In this document: piece by piece, positions 27,056 to 36,726 of the stretch | How the letters are laid out: each line of letters begins with the position of its first letter | How positions within the stretch are numbered: the stretch's first letter is position 1 | Assembly: GCF_900116715.1 (NCBI RefSeq) | Contig: NZ_FPBM01000003.1 | Span: forward strand, 62,001 to 126,000 | DNA: 64,000 bases | Direction of reading: 5' to 3' | Origin: Polaromonas sp. YR568 | GTDB taxonomy: Bacteria; Pseudomonadota; Gammaproteobacteria; Burkholderiales; Burkholderiaceae_C | Notes under the pieces: model-generated | What the model was told of the DNA's origin: nothing | The model's database searches: none | Seen by the model: the letters and a program-made list of their open reading frames with translations, nothing else | Translations under genes and position numbers: made by a program

Positions 27056-27835
27056 TCACACCACAGGCTTGAAAAGCCGCATCCATTTTTTGGCGGGCAG
27101 GTCCCAGCGCGATTCAATCACGCCGGCCTGCTGCAGGAGTTCGGCGCGTTCGGGCCGCGTGGGCTCGCGCTGGGCCAGCACCACGGTGTTGCCTTCGCGC
27201 GTCGGCGTGAAGGCCCACACCGCCTCGGGGCCAAAGGCCTCGGCGATTTTTGTCAGGGACTGCACATAACTCGAATCGCGGCCGAAGAGATTCACCGTCA
27301 TCACCCCGTCTTCAGCCAGCAGGTCGCGGCAGTCCTCATAAAACTCCGCACTGTCCAGCACCGGCGCAGCCGCTTCGTGGTCGTACAGGTCGACGTGCAG
27401 CAAGTCCACCGTGCCCTGGTGCACCGCCTTTTTGATTTCAACGGCGGCATCGGCGTTGATCACATGCAGGCGCAAGTCGTCACGCGGCAGCTTGAACCAG
27501 AGCCGGCAGGCGCTAATCACCTGCGGGTTGATTTCAATCGCCGTGGTTTTCATGCGCAGCTTTTTGTAGCAAAACTTGGTAAGCGCCGCCGAGCCCAGGC
27601 CCAGTTGCATGGCGTGCTTCTTTGAGATGCCCGCCGCGTCCATAAACAGCAAGCCGGCCATCATGCGCTGCACATACTCCAGCTCGATGTCGTAGGGCGC
27701 ATCGCGCAGCATGGAGCCCTGCACCCATTCGGTGCCTAAATGCAGAAAGCGCACATCGCCGTAGTCGGAGAAATTGACTTCCGGCAACTCGGCCACTTCT
27801 TTCGCGATCTCTTTCGCTGTTTCTTTTTTTTGCAT
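27056..27835 (-). CDS. Spermidine-synthase-like class I methyltransferase-fold protein
   Basis: A 259-residue protein with the AdoMet-binding Rossmann fold of the spermidine synthase family: QLGLGSAALTKFCYKKL, then TTAIEINPQVISACR and DLLHVDLYDHEAAAP. The N-terminal beta domain typical of SpeE is short, so substrate specificity is doubtful. Its ATG shares the A of the preceding TGA stop (TGATG), indicating translational coupling with the glycosylase gene. A TTG one codon upstream is in frame but unlikely. It is probably not a true polyamine synthase. Confidence 0.8.
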   Translation of the reverse strand: MQKKETAKEIAKEVAELPEVNFSDYGDVRFLHLGTEWVQGSMLRDAPYDIELEYVQRMMAGLLFMDAAGISKKHAMQLGLGSAALTKFCYKKLRMKTTAIEINPQVISACRLWFKLPRDDLRLHVINADAAVEIKKAVHQGTVDLLHVDLYDHEAAAPVLDSAEFYEDCRDLLAEDGVMTVNLFGRDSSYVQSLTKIAEAFGPEAVWAFTPTREGNTVVLAQREPTRPERAELLQQAGVIESRWDLPAKKWMRLFKPVV

Positions 27836-28350
27836 CAAACCAGTCCATGTTTCTCAAAAACTTCCCGCCAGGCCGCGAGTTTGCGCTCAAAACTCCACGA
27901 CGCATTGGCCGGGCTGGTTGACGGTAACTTGTAGACCGGCAAACCCAGCAGCAGCGTGTGCTTTGAATGTTTGAAGCTTTCCCCGCCGTTGTGCGCTATC
28001 GCCTCCAGCCTGGGGCAGGCTTGCTTCAAGCCTGCAAAATCATTCACCACCGCGTTGCGGATATTGCTGTCCAGGCTGCCTTCGCGCTCGCACGCGGCAT
28101 ACACGTCCCACACGCCCAGACCCCTGGCCAGCAACCACTCGCTGCGATCTTGATAGCTGCCTGCGCCCGTCTTCATTGGGCTGTCGGGCCACATCGCTTG
28201 CAAGATCTTCCAGAAGTGATTCTGCGGATGCCCGTAGTACTGCTGCGCCGCCAGCGAGGCCACACCGGGAAAGCTGCCCAGAATCAACAGCCGCGTGGCG
28301 CTGGAGACCAGGGGCGGCAAACCCGTCAACGCCGATGAGTTTGCCGTCAC
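27835..28350 (-). CDS. Family 6 DNA glycosylase (hypoxanthine-DNA glycosylase type)
   Basis: A 171-residue member of the uracil-DNA glycosylase superfamily, excising deoxyinosine-type damage in characterised relatives. The motifs are LILGSFPG (22-29), YYGHPQNHFW with the likely catalytic Asn44, and the C-terminal LPSTSPANA near 142. It overlaps the TatD gene by 4 nt and is coupled to the spermidine-synthase-like gene, so the three are one operon. Exact substrate is inferred from family 6. Confidence 0.85.
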   Translation of the reverse strand: MTANSSALTGLPPLVSSATRLLILGSFPGVASLAAQQYYGHPQNHFWKILQAMWPDSPMKTGAGSYQDRSEWLLARGLGVWDVYAACEREGSLDSNIRNAVVNDFAGLKQACPRLEAIAHNGGESFKHSKHTLLLGLPVYKLPSTSPANASWSFERKLAAWREVFEKHGLV

Positions 28351-29192
28351 GGCACCAGGGCCTTCAACCCAGGCAGCGCGTGCAGCGCATTGGCCGTGGT
28401 GGCAGCGGCCAGCGCGTCCACCGTCATGCCGCGCAAGGCTGCCACCTGCTGTGCGATGCGCGGCAGCTCGCCGGGCTCATTGCGGCCTTGCGCCTGGCCG
28501 GCTTCGCGCTCGGCGGCGGTCTTGTAGATCCAGTGCGGCGGAATGTCGGGCGAATCCGTCTCCATCACCAGCGCGTCCAGCGGCAGCTCGGCCGCAAGGC
28601 GCCTGAGCTGCAGCGCCGGCTCAAACGTGACCGCGCCGCCAAAGCCCAGCTTGAAGCCGAGCTTGATGAATTCCATGGCCTGCTGATCGCTGCCATTGAA
28701 GGCGTGGCCAATGCCATGCCAGCCGCCTTCGGGCGCCAGCTCGCGCAGGTGTTTGAGCAGCTTGTCGGCCGAACGGCGCACATGCAGGATCACCGGCAGC
28801 CCGTGTTTGCGCGCCAGCTTGAGTTGTTCACGGTAAAAATATTCCTGGCGCTCGCGCATCGGGCTTTCAATCAACGCGGGCACAAAATAATCCAGCCCGA
28901 TCTCGCCGACCGCCACCAGCCGCGGGTCAGACTTTCTGAGCGCCAGTTCTTCATCCAGGGCCTTCAGGTCAGCGTCTTGCGCCTGCGGCACGCACAGCGG
29001 GTGGATGCCCAGCGCATAGCTGTCTGAAAACCGGTGCGCCAGCACCCGCACCGCCTCGAAATTGAAGACCCCCACCGCCGGCAGCACGCAGTGCGCCACG
29101 CCGTTGGTCCGCGCCCGCGCACGCACGTCGGCCACATCGGCGGACAACTCTTCCGCGTCCAGGTGGCAATGCGTGTCTATCCAGAAAGTCAT
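28347..29192 (-). CDS. TatD-family metal-dependent hydrolase/DNase
   Basis: A 281-residue TIM-barrel hydrolase. Metal-binding residues are visible in DTHCHLD (6-12), GEIGLDY, ILHVRRS and METDSPD near the C-terminus. TatD relatives act as 3'-5' DNA exonucleases. Its start overlaps nothing upstream, and the stop overlaps the glycosylase start (ATGA). Together with the glycosylase it suggests a DNA-repair context for the operon. Confidence 0.93.
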   Translation of the reverse strand: MTFWIDTHCHLDAEELSADVADVRARARTNGVAHCVLPAVGVFNFEAVRVLAHRFSDSYALGIHPLCVPQAQDADLKALDEELALRKSDPRLVAVGEIGLDYFVPALIESPMRERQEYFYREQLKLARKHGLPVILHVRRSADKLLKHLRELAPEGGWHGIGHAFNGSDQQAMEFIKLGFKLGFGGAVTFEPALQLRRLAAELPLDALVMETDSPDIPPHWIYKTAAEREAGQAQGRNEPGELPRIAQQVAALRGMTVDALAAATTANALHALPGLKALVP

Positions 29193-29507
29193 GCGATGAA
29201 GTTACCGGGTGTTATCGAGTGAAGCGACGGGAAAGAAGTCGAACAGAAAGGAAGAAGGAAGAGAGGGAAACCCCCTGTGCACCAGGCCGGGAGGGGCAAA
29301 AAACAAAACCGGCCAAGCCTGCTGAAGATGTTGACACAGAAATGAAATCGGGACACGCTATGCTTTTTTTGGGAAATGCTGTTTGCATTTTCGCCGCCCG
29401 TTTTCGTTTTCCCGTTTGACCCTGTTCGTTCTGGTTCGTTTTCAAACGAGCCTTCTTCTCGCCAATTCCCGTCAATCTCGTCAACCCGACAAAACAAGGA
29501 AAGCCAA
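29193..29507. other. Intergenic region upstream of the Pot-like importer
   Basis: About 315 bp without a gene. A perfect TTGACA is at 29331-29336 on the plus strand, but the nearest -10-like TATGCT (29359-29364) is 22 nt away, longer than usual, so any promoter call is weak. AAGGA at 29497-29501 is the ribosome binding site of the next gene. No structured leader is recognisable. Confidence 0.4.
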
Positions 29508-30584
29508 ATGAAATTATCCCGCCTGATGAGCCAGATTTTCGGCGCCGGTCTCGTTGCTGCAAGCCTTTCCGGCGCCGCCTGGGCGCAAGACAATAAGCTG
29601 CGCCTGATCACCTGGGCCGACTACGTGCCGGCCGATGTCGTGGCGCAGTTCAAGAAGGAAACCGGCATCGACGTCGAACTCACCCTCTCGAACAACGAAG
29701 AGATGATTTCCAAGCTGCGCGCCACCGGCGGCGCGGGTTTTGACCTGGCACAACCTTCGCAAGACCGCATCACCGGCCCGCAGCAGGAGTTCGGCATCTA
29801 CAAGCCCATGGACCTGAGCAAGATCAAGTCCGAGCTCTTCATCCCCTCCATGCTGGACGCCACCAAAAAGAACACCACACTGGACGGCAAGGTCTACGGC
29901 CTGCCGCACATCTGGGGCACTGACGGCCTGGTCGTCAACACCAAGCTGGCCAAGATGGCCGATTACCCTGACCTCTGCAAGGCCGACGTGAAGGGCAAGA
30001 CCGCCGTGCGCCTCAAGCGCCCCACGCTGCTGGCCTTTGCTTTCGCTTCCGGCAAAGATCCGTTTGCCCTCTACAAAGACCCGAAAGCCTATGGTGCGCT
30101 GATGGACGAAGTCGGCAAGACCATGATCGCCTGCAAGAGCAACATCAAGTTCTACTGGGATAACAAAGACCAGCTGCTCAACGGCATGCGCGCCGGTGAA
30201 GTGGTGGGCGCAATGATGTGGGACACCGGCGGCTGGAAGCTCAACGCCGAGAAACCTGAAATCCAGTTCATCGCCCCCAAATCGGGCGCACTCGGCTGGA
30301 TAGACACTTTCGCCATTCCCGCCAAGGGCCGCAACGACGCCGCCGCTTACGCCTGGATCAACTTCAACATGCGCCCTGAAATCGCCGCCAAGGTCGCGGG
30401 TTCTGCCGGCAACTTCACTGCCTCCAAGGGCGCTGACCAGCTGGCTGACCCCAAGCTGAAGGCCCAGTTCGCCGCCAGCTTCCCTGAAGCTGCGTTGAAG
30501 AATGTGAAGTGGTATCCCGCAGTGCCAGCCGGCATCGAAGACATCGAAGGCCGCGTGCTCGACCGCGTCAAGGCCGCACAGTAA
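29508..30584 (+). CDS. Extracellular solute-binding protein, PotF/PotD-like
   Basis: A 358-residue periplasmic receptor. The signal peptide (SQIFGAGLVAASLSGAAWAQ, cleavage near residue 26) is followed by LRLITWADYVPADVVAQFKK, the hallmark start of polyamine-type binding proteins. The receptor has ITGPQ and MMWDTGGWKL blocks and is followed by its ATPase and two permeases. AAGGA lies 6 nt upstream of the ATG at 29508. A polyamine, amine or related amino compound is the likely ligand, from the family only. Confidence 0.9.
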   Translation: MKLSRLMSQIFGAGLVAASLSGAAWAQDNKLRLITWADYVPADVVAQFKKETGIDVELTLSNNEEMISKLRATGGAGFDLAQPSQDRITGPQQEFGIYKPMDLSKIKSELFIPSMLDATKKNTTLDGKVYGLPHIWGTDGLVVNTKLAKMADYPDLCKADVKGKTAVRLKRPTLLAFAFASGKDPFALYKDPKAYGALMDEVGKTMIACKSNIKFYWDNKDQLLNGMRAGEVVGAMMWDTGGWKLNAEKPEIQFIAPKSGALGWIDTFAIPAKGRNDAAAYAWINFNMRPEIAAKVAGSAGNFTASKGADQLADPKLKAQFAASFPEAALKNVKWYPAVPAGIEDIEGRVLDRVKAAQ

Positions 30585-30605
30585 ACGGCAACCGGCCCAT
30601 CACCG

Positions 30606-31706
<1,101 letters not shown>

Positions 31707-31715
31707 CGGCGCACC

Positions 31716-32621
31716 ATGCAGGCTGCAGTCGCGCTACCCGCAACGGGCTCCGGCTCCACCTCGGCGCAGGCCCGGCTGATATTGCTTTTGCTGCTGGCGC
31801 CGGCCCTCATCTGGCTGGTCGGCCTGATCGTGCTGCCGCACATCGACCTGGCTGTGCTGTCGCTGCGCGAACGCATCGCGCCCCGGCAGTACGCGCCCAG
31901 CTTCGCGCAATACCGCACCTTTGTTGAGGAGCCGCTGTACTGGCACACCTTTGTGCGCACCGCCCTCATGTCCATCCTGGCCACCGGCATCACCTTGCTG
32001 TTGGCCTTTCCCATCGCGTGGACGATTGCCAAGCTGGTGCGCGGGCGGGCCAAGTCGCTGCTGCTGGTGATGTGCCTGATCCCGTTCTGGGTCAGCGAAA
32101 CCGTGCGCACCCTGGGCTGGATGATTCTGCTGCGCGAATCCGGCGTGATGCCTGCGGTGCTGGTGCAACTGGGCATCACTGCCGCACCGGTCGAGCTGCT
32201 CTACCGCGACGCCACCATCCTGGTCGGCCTGGTCTATACCTCCATGCTGTTTATGGTGGTGCCGCTGATCAGCGCGCTCGAAAGCCTGGACGACACCCTG
32301 ATAGAAGCCGCCTACGACCTGGGCGGCAACGGCCCGTCCATCCTGCGGCAAATCGTGATTCCGCACGCCGCGCCCGGCATCCTGGCCGGCTGCATCGTCG
32401 TCTTTATGCTGACGCTGGGCAACTACCTCACGCCCACTTTGCTGGGCGGCAAGAACTCGCTGTGGTTTACCGAGCAGATCTACACGCAGTTCATCACGCG
32501 CTTTAACTGGGAGCAAGGGGCAGCGTTTGGCTTCTTGCTGCTGGGTTTGTCGACCGCCATTGTGTGGATAGGCCTCAAACTAACTGGCCAGAAGTTCGGC
32601 GAAGTCATGAGGCGCTCATGA
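31716..32621 (+). CDS. Polyamine-type ABC transporter permease (PotB/PotH-like)
   Basis: A 301-residue permease with six hydrophobic segments, from LILLLLLAPALIWLVGLIVL to the C-terminal ALGFLLLGLSTAIVWIGL-like helix. The EAA loop IEAAYDLGGNGPSILRQ is near residue 200. It pairs with the following permease. It lies 9 nt after the ATPase gene. Confidence 0.9.
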   Translation: MQAAVALPATGSGSTSAQARLILLLLLAPALIWLVGLIVLPHIDLAVLSLRERIAPRQYAPSFAQYRTFVEEPLYWHTFVRTALMSILATGITLLLAFPIAWTIAKLVRGRAKSLLLVMCLIPFWVSETVRTLGWMILLRESGVMPAVLVQLGITAAPVELLYRDATILVGLVYTSMLFMVVPLISALESLDDTLIEAAYDLGGNGPSILRQIVIPHAAPGILAGCIVVFMLTLGNYLTPTLLGGKNSLWFTEQIYTQFITRFNWEQGAAFGFLLLGLSTAIVWIGLKLTGQKFGEVMRRS

Positions 32622-32634
32622 AGAAAGCAAGCGC

Positions 32635-33495
32635 ATGATCGCCTCCCTGCCCCGCCCCGCCTGGCTGCGCGCCGGCACGGTGGTCTATGCCCTGGCCTTC
32701 TTCGCCTTCCTCTTCCTGCCGCTGGTGGTGGTGGCAGTGTTTGCCTTTAACGATGCGCCTTATCCCGCGCCGCCCTGGCGCGGCTTCACGCTGGACTGGT
32801 TCTTTGGCAGCAAGGGAGGGCGCACCGGCCTGTTTTCCGACGGGCCCATGCTGGCCAGCCTCTGGACCAGCGTGGTGGTGGCCGGCTGGGTCACCTTGCT
32901 GGCGGTGCTGGTCGGCACCACCAACGCCTTTTTGATTGAACGCGGCCGCTTCCCCGGCAAACAGGTGCTGTCCATGCTCATGCTGGCGCCGCTGGTGATT
33001 CCGGGTGTCATCCTGGGCATCTCCATCCTGGCCTTTGCCAGCCGGATGGCGCAGTTTGCCGACGACATGTGGGGGCTTGAGCTTGAGTTCCTGCGGCCCG
33101 GCCTGCCGCTGGTGGTGATAGGCCAGTTTTCTTATATCGTCTCCATTGCCACCCTCATCATCACCGCGCGCCTCAAACGTTTTGACATCACGCTGGAAGA
33201 AGCCGCCTACAACCTGGGCGCCTCGCGGGCGGCGGTCTTCACCACCATCACGTTGCCCTACCTGAAACCCGCGCTCGTAGGCGCGGGCGCCATCTCGTTT
33301 TTGATGTCGTTTGAGAACTTCAACACCACGCTGATGCTGGTCGGTTCGGACGCGCCGCTGACCGTGATGATGTACGGCCGCATGCGCGAGGGCGCCACGC
33401 CGGTGCTCAATGCCGTGAGCCTCTTCCTGATGCTGGCCTCGGCCGCATTGGCATTAACCCTGCTGCGCAAGCCCGCCGACGACGCCGGGCGCTGA
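32635..33495 (+). CDS. Polyamine-type ABC transporter permease (PotC/PotI-like)
   Basis: A 286-residue permease with about six membrane segments and the EAA loop LEEAAYNLGASRAAVFTTI. It closes the importer operon. It is followed by a REP-like repeat at 33514-33627 that may limit read-through. The stop is close to the repeat and no dedicated terminator is visible. Confidence 0.9.
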   Translation: MIASLPRPAWLRAGTVVYALAFFAFLFLPLVVVAVFAFNDAPYPAPPWRGFTLDWFFGSKGGRTGLFSDGPMLASLWTSVVVAGWVTLLAVLVGTTNAFLIERGRFPGKQVLSMLMLAPLVIPGVILGISILAFASRMAQFADDMWGLELEFLRPGLPLVVIGQFSYIVSIATLIITARLKRFDITLEEAAYNLGASRAAVFTTITLPYLKPALVGAGAISFLMSFENFNTTLMLVGSDAPLTVMMYGRMREGATPVLNAVSLFLMLASAALALTLLRKPADDAGR

Positions 33496-33513
33496 GAATC
33501 CCGTGCAGGTTTT

Positions 33514-33627
33514 GCCCCCTCTCCCTCTGGGAGAGGGCGGGGGTGAGGGCCACGGCCCGTGCACGAAAAAGTGGCGTGGTTACCGCCGCTGGCCCTCACC
33601 CCAACCCTCTCCCAGCGGGAGAGGGAG
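33514..33627. repeat. REP-like pair of palindromic units
   Basis: Two copies of the unit CCCTCTCCC...GGGAGAGGG with GGGTGAGGG lie at 33514-33551 and 33592-33627, in inverted orientation, separated by about 40 bp. The two units can pair with each other and each folds by itself. It fills the space after the Pot-like operon. Such repeats are dispersed extragenic elements in many proteobacteria; that identification is from memory. Confidence 0.75.
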
Positions 33628-33752
33628 TGAAAACCAGTACCGCTTTACAAACCGCTCCAGCCCGATACCCAAATCGCGTGCATGGAGTCAGAAATCGTGA
33701 TACGGTGGCGCTGTATCAGCCCGGTTTTGACATTGACCTCACAGGTGAACGG

Positions 33753-34703
33753 ATGCGCAGGCCAGCCCTCTACAGCAGTTCAAACCGTCCGGCGCAGGCC
33801 GCGGATGATTCCGGCGCGCAGCCGCCCGGCCAGGCCGCCGACACGGCGGACCCTTCTTCCGCACCTTCCCCCCCTTCTCGTTTCCCCCGCGCCGCCCGCC
33901 TGGCCAAACGCCTGGCCAAAAACCAGCTGTATTTGCTCTGGTCGGTCGTCGGCCTGCTGGCCCTGCTGCTGGCCATCAGCTTTTCGTCACCGCTGCGCAA
34001 CCCCGCCCGCAAGCTGACGCAGGAAGACATCAACGCCGCCGTACTCAAAACGCTGGAAACGACGGTCCTGCCCTCACCCGGCACACGGGCTTACGACACC
34101 ATCATCCCGTCTGTCGTGCGCATCACCGGGCTGGGCAAAGACAAGGACGGCAAGGATGACAACGAACGCACCAGCGTGGGTACCGGCGTGGTCATCGTCG
34201 ACAAGGGCGTCATCCTGACCAACCTGCATGTGGTGCAGGGCGCTCAGACCATCAAGATCACCTTTGCCGACGGGCTGGAGTCCACCGCCAGCATCACCGG
34301 TGTGCAGCCTGAAAACGACCTGGCCGTGCTGCAGGCCCACAAGATTCCCGACGATCTGATCGCCGCCACCATGCGCTCCACCGCAGACCTGGCGCCCGGC
34401 GACCAGGTCATGGCCGTGGGTTACCCCTTCGGCATAGGCCCCTCGGCCTCCCAGGGCGTGATCTCCGGGCTCAAGCGCAACTTCCGCTCGCCCGAAGGCA
34501 AGCAGATGATGAGCAACCTGATCCAGTTCGACGCCGCCGCCAACCCCGGCAACTCGGGCGGCCCGCTGGTCACCATGGACGGCGAAGTGATAGGCATCGT
34601 GACCGCGATCTTCAACCCCAACCAGCAGCGCACCTTTGTCGGCATAGGTTTTGCGGTGCCGATTGAAAACGCTGCCTCGGCCGCCGGCATGCCGCCTTTC
34701 TGA
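33753..34703 (+). CDS. Membrane-anchored trypsin-like serine protease (DegP-like, no PDZ)
   Basis: A 316-residue protein: a Pro/Ala/Ser-rich cytoplasmic segment, one transmembrane helix (LYLLWSVVGLLALLLAISF, 59-77), then a trypsin-like domain with triad His159 (TNLHVV), Asp189 (ENDLAVL) and Ser268 (GNSGGPL). No PDZ domain follows, and the protein ends at about the end of the protease domain. The start at 33753 has AGGTGA upstream; the longer frame reads through the repeat. It lies 30 nt before moxR, so it may be co-expressed with it. Substrates unknown. Confidence 0.88.
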   Translation: MRRPALYSSSNRPAQAADDSGAQPPGQAADTADPSSAPSPPSRFPRAARLAKRLAKNQLYLLWSVVGLLALLLAISFSSPLRNPARKLTQEDINAAVLKTLETTVLPSPGTRAYDTIIPSVVRITGLGKDKDGKDDNERTSVGTGVVIVDKGVILTNLHVVQGAQTIKITFADGLESTASITGVQPENDLAVLQAHKIPDDLIAATMRSTADLAPGDQVMAVGYPFGIGPSASQGVISGLKRNFRSPEGKQMMSNLIQFDAAANPGNSGGPLVTMDGEVIGIVTAIFNPNQQRTFVGIGFAVPIENAASAAGMPPF

Positions 34704-34733
34704 CACCACATCCCTTCCCAAGGAAATCGACGC

Positions 34734-35759
34734 ATGGAACAGACCGCCTCCGCCCCCGTGAACACCAATGCCAACCAGGACACCGCGCAGCTCATGGAGC
34801 AGATCCTCTATGAGGTCAAACGTGTGGTGGTAGGGCAAGACCGCTTTCTGGAGCGCGTCATGGTCGCCATACTGGCGCAGGGCCATTTGCTGGTTGAAGG
34901 CGTGCCGGGTCTCGCCAAAACGCTGACCATCAAGACCCTGGCCAACACGGTGCAGGGCAACTTCAAGCGCATCCAGTTCACGCCCGACCTGGTGCCGGCC
35001 GACCTGGTGGGCACCCGCATCTACAACCAGAAGACCGGCGAATTCAGCACCTCGCTTGGCCCGGTCTTCACCAACCTGCTGCTGGCGGATGAAATCAACC
35101 GCGCACCGGCCAAGGTGCAGAGCGCGCTACTCGAAGTGATGCAGGAGCGCCAGGTGACGATTGCCGGCACCACGCACAAGGTGCCCGAGCCCTTCCTCGT
35201 CATGGCCACGCAGAACCCGATTGAAACCGAAGGCACCTACCCGCTGCCCGAAGCGCAGGTCGACCGCTTCATGATGAAAGTGCTGGTGGACTACCCCACC
35301 GACGAAGAAGAGTTCGTCATCGTGCAGCGCGTGACAGGCCCGGCCGTGGCCGTGAGCGCCGTGGCCACCACCGAGCAACTGGCCGCGTTGCAGGCCGAGT
35401 GCCGCCGCATTTATGTGGACCCGTCCCTTGTGCAGTACGCCGTGCGCCTGGTCTCGGCCACCCGCAACCCGACCAAACACGGGCTGAAAGACTTGCAGCG
35501 TTTCATCACCTTCGGCGCCAGCCCGCGCGCCACCATCAACCTGACCGAGGGCGCCCGCGCCCTGGCCTTGCTGCGCGGACGCAGCTATGCGCTGCCTGAA
35601 GACATGACGGACCTGGTGCCCGATGTGCTGCGCCACCGGCTGGTGCTGTCGTATGAAGCCCTGTCTGAAGGTCTCTCCGCGGATGGCCTGGTTGCGAAGA
35701 TCATGGCCAAGATTCCGCCGCCCGCTAAACCACTCGAGCATGAAAAACTCGCCGCCTGA
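34734..35759 (+). CDS. MoxR-family AAA+ ATPase
   Basis: A 341-residue ATPase with Walker A GVPGLAKT (near residue 58), Walker B LLLADEINRAPAKVQ and the family block ATQNPIETEGTYPLPEAQVDRF. MoxR proteins act as chaperones in assembly of VWA-protein complexes. It is followed by DUF58 and VWA genes with tight spacing, the usual operon. The ATG at 34734 has AAGGAAAT upstream. Confidence 0.94.
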   Translation: MEQTASAPVNTNANQDTAQLMEQILYEVKRVVVGQDRFLERVMVAILAQGHLLVEGVPGLAKTLTIKTLANTVQGNFKRIQFTPDLVPADLVGTRIYNQKTGEFSTSLGPVFTNLLLADEINRAPAKVQSALLEVMQERQVTIAGTTHKVPEPFLVMATQNPIETEGTYPLPEAQVDRFMMKVLVDYPTDEEEFVIVQRVTGPAVAVSAVATTEQLAALQAECRRIYVDPSLVQYAVRLVSATRNPTKHGLKDLQRFITFGASPRATINLTEGARALALLRGRSYALPEDMTDLVPDVLRHRLVLSYEALSEGLSADGLVAKIMAKIPPPAKPLEHEKLAA

Positions 35760-36705
35760 ACCAGTCAAATCCGCAGCCGCCAGCGCAGAACAACTCCTGC
35801 GCCGGCTGGAGTGGACTGTCCTGCGCCGGCTCGACGGCTTGCTGCAGGGCGACTACCGCACGCTGCTGCGCGGCGCTGGCATGGATCTGGCCGACCTGCG
35901 CGAATACCAGCACCACGACGACGTGCGCCACATCGACTGGAACGTCACGGCGCGGCTGCAGCAGCCCCACGTGCGCGTCTTCACCGAAGACCGCGAAATG
36001 AGCGCCTGGTTTCTGCTCGACCTGAGCCCGTCTATGGACTTCGGCTCCAGCGAGCTGCGCAAGCGCAATGTCTCGGCAGAATTTGTCGCCGTGCTGGCGC
36101 GCATGCTGACTCGCCACGGCAACCGTGTGGGCGCCATGCTCTACGGCTCCGGAGTGGATGCCGTCATCCCGGCGCGCGGCGGCCGCCATCATGTGCTGCA
36201 TTTGCTGCACACCCTGCAGGCCCGGCCCGAAACCAGCATCCTCGGCCCCACACGACTGCACGAGCTGCTCGAATCCGCCGCCAATCTGGTGCGCCGGCGT
36301 TCCACCGTGTTTGTGGTGTCCGACTTCATCACCGAGCCTGGCTGGGAAAAGCCCCTGGGCCAGCTCGCCCGCCGGCATGAAGTAGTGGCCGTGCGCCTGC
36401 TCGACCCACTGGAGCTGGACCTACCCGACCTCGGCCTCATCCCTATCCGCGACGCCGAAACCGGCGAGCAGTTGCTGGTCGACACGCACGACGCGGGCTT
36501 TCGCAAACGTTTTGCCCGCATCGCGGCCCAGCGCGAGTCCGAGCTGCGGCAGTCACTGGCGCGCGCCGGCGTCGACACGCTGGAGCTCTCGACCGACGAC
36601 AATCTGGTCGACGCCATCATGCGCTTCACCGATCTGCGCAAGCGCCGCAGCCGCCTCTCCGGTGGAGCCGGCGCCTTGCCCTCCCACCTGAAGCACGCGG
36701 CCTGA
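35740..36705 (+). CDS. DUF58 domain protein
   Basis: A 321-residue protein whose start overlaps moxR by 20 nt. The DUF58 signature DLREYQHHDDVRHIDWNVTAR is at about 55-75 (shown here as DLREYQHHDDVRHIDW), followed by a VWA-like fold with DLSPSMDFGS. It is thought to work with MoxR and VWA proteins in envelope or enzyme-complex maturation; the exact role here is unknown. Its Arg-rich C-terminal stretch RKRRSRLSGG ends before the next gene. Confidence 0.9.
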   Translation: MKNSPPEPVKSAAASAEQLLRRLEWTVLRRLDGLLQGDYRTLLRGAGMDLADLREYQHHDDVRHIDWNVTARLQQPHVRVFTEDREMSAWFLLDLSPSMDFGSSELRKRNVSAEFVAVLARMLTRHGNRVGAMLYGSGVDAVIPARGGRHHVLHLLHTLQARPETSILGPTRLHELLESAANLVRRRSTVFVVSDFITEPGWEKPLGQLARRHEVVAVRLLDPLELDLPDLGLIPIRDAETGEQLLVDTHDAGFRKRFARIAAQRESELRQSLARAGVDTLELSTDDNLVDAIMRFTDLRKRRSRLSGGAGALPSHLKHAA

Positions 36706-36726
36706 CGCTGCCAAGGACTTTTCACC

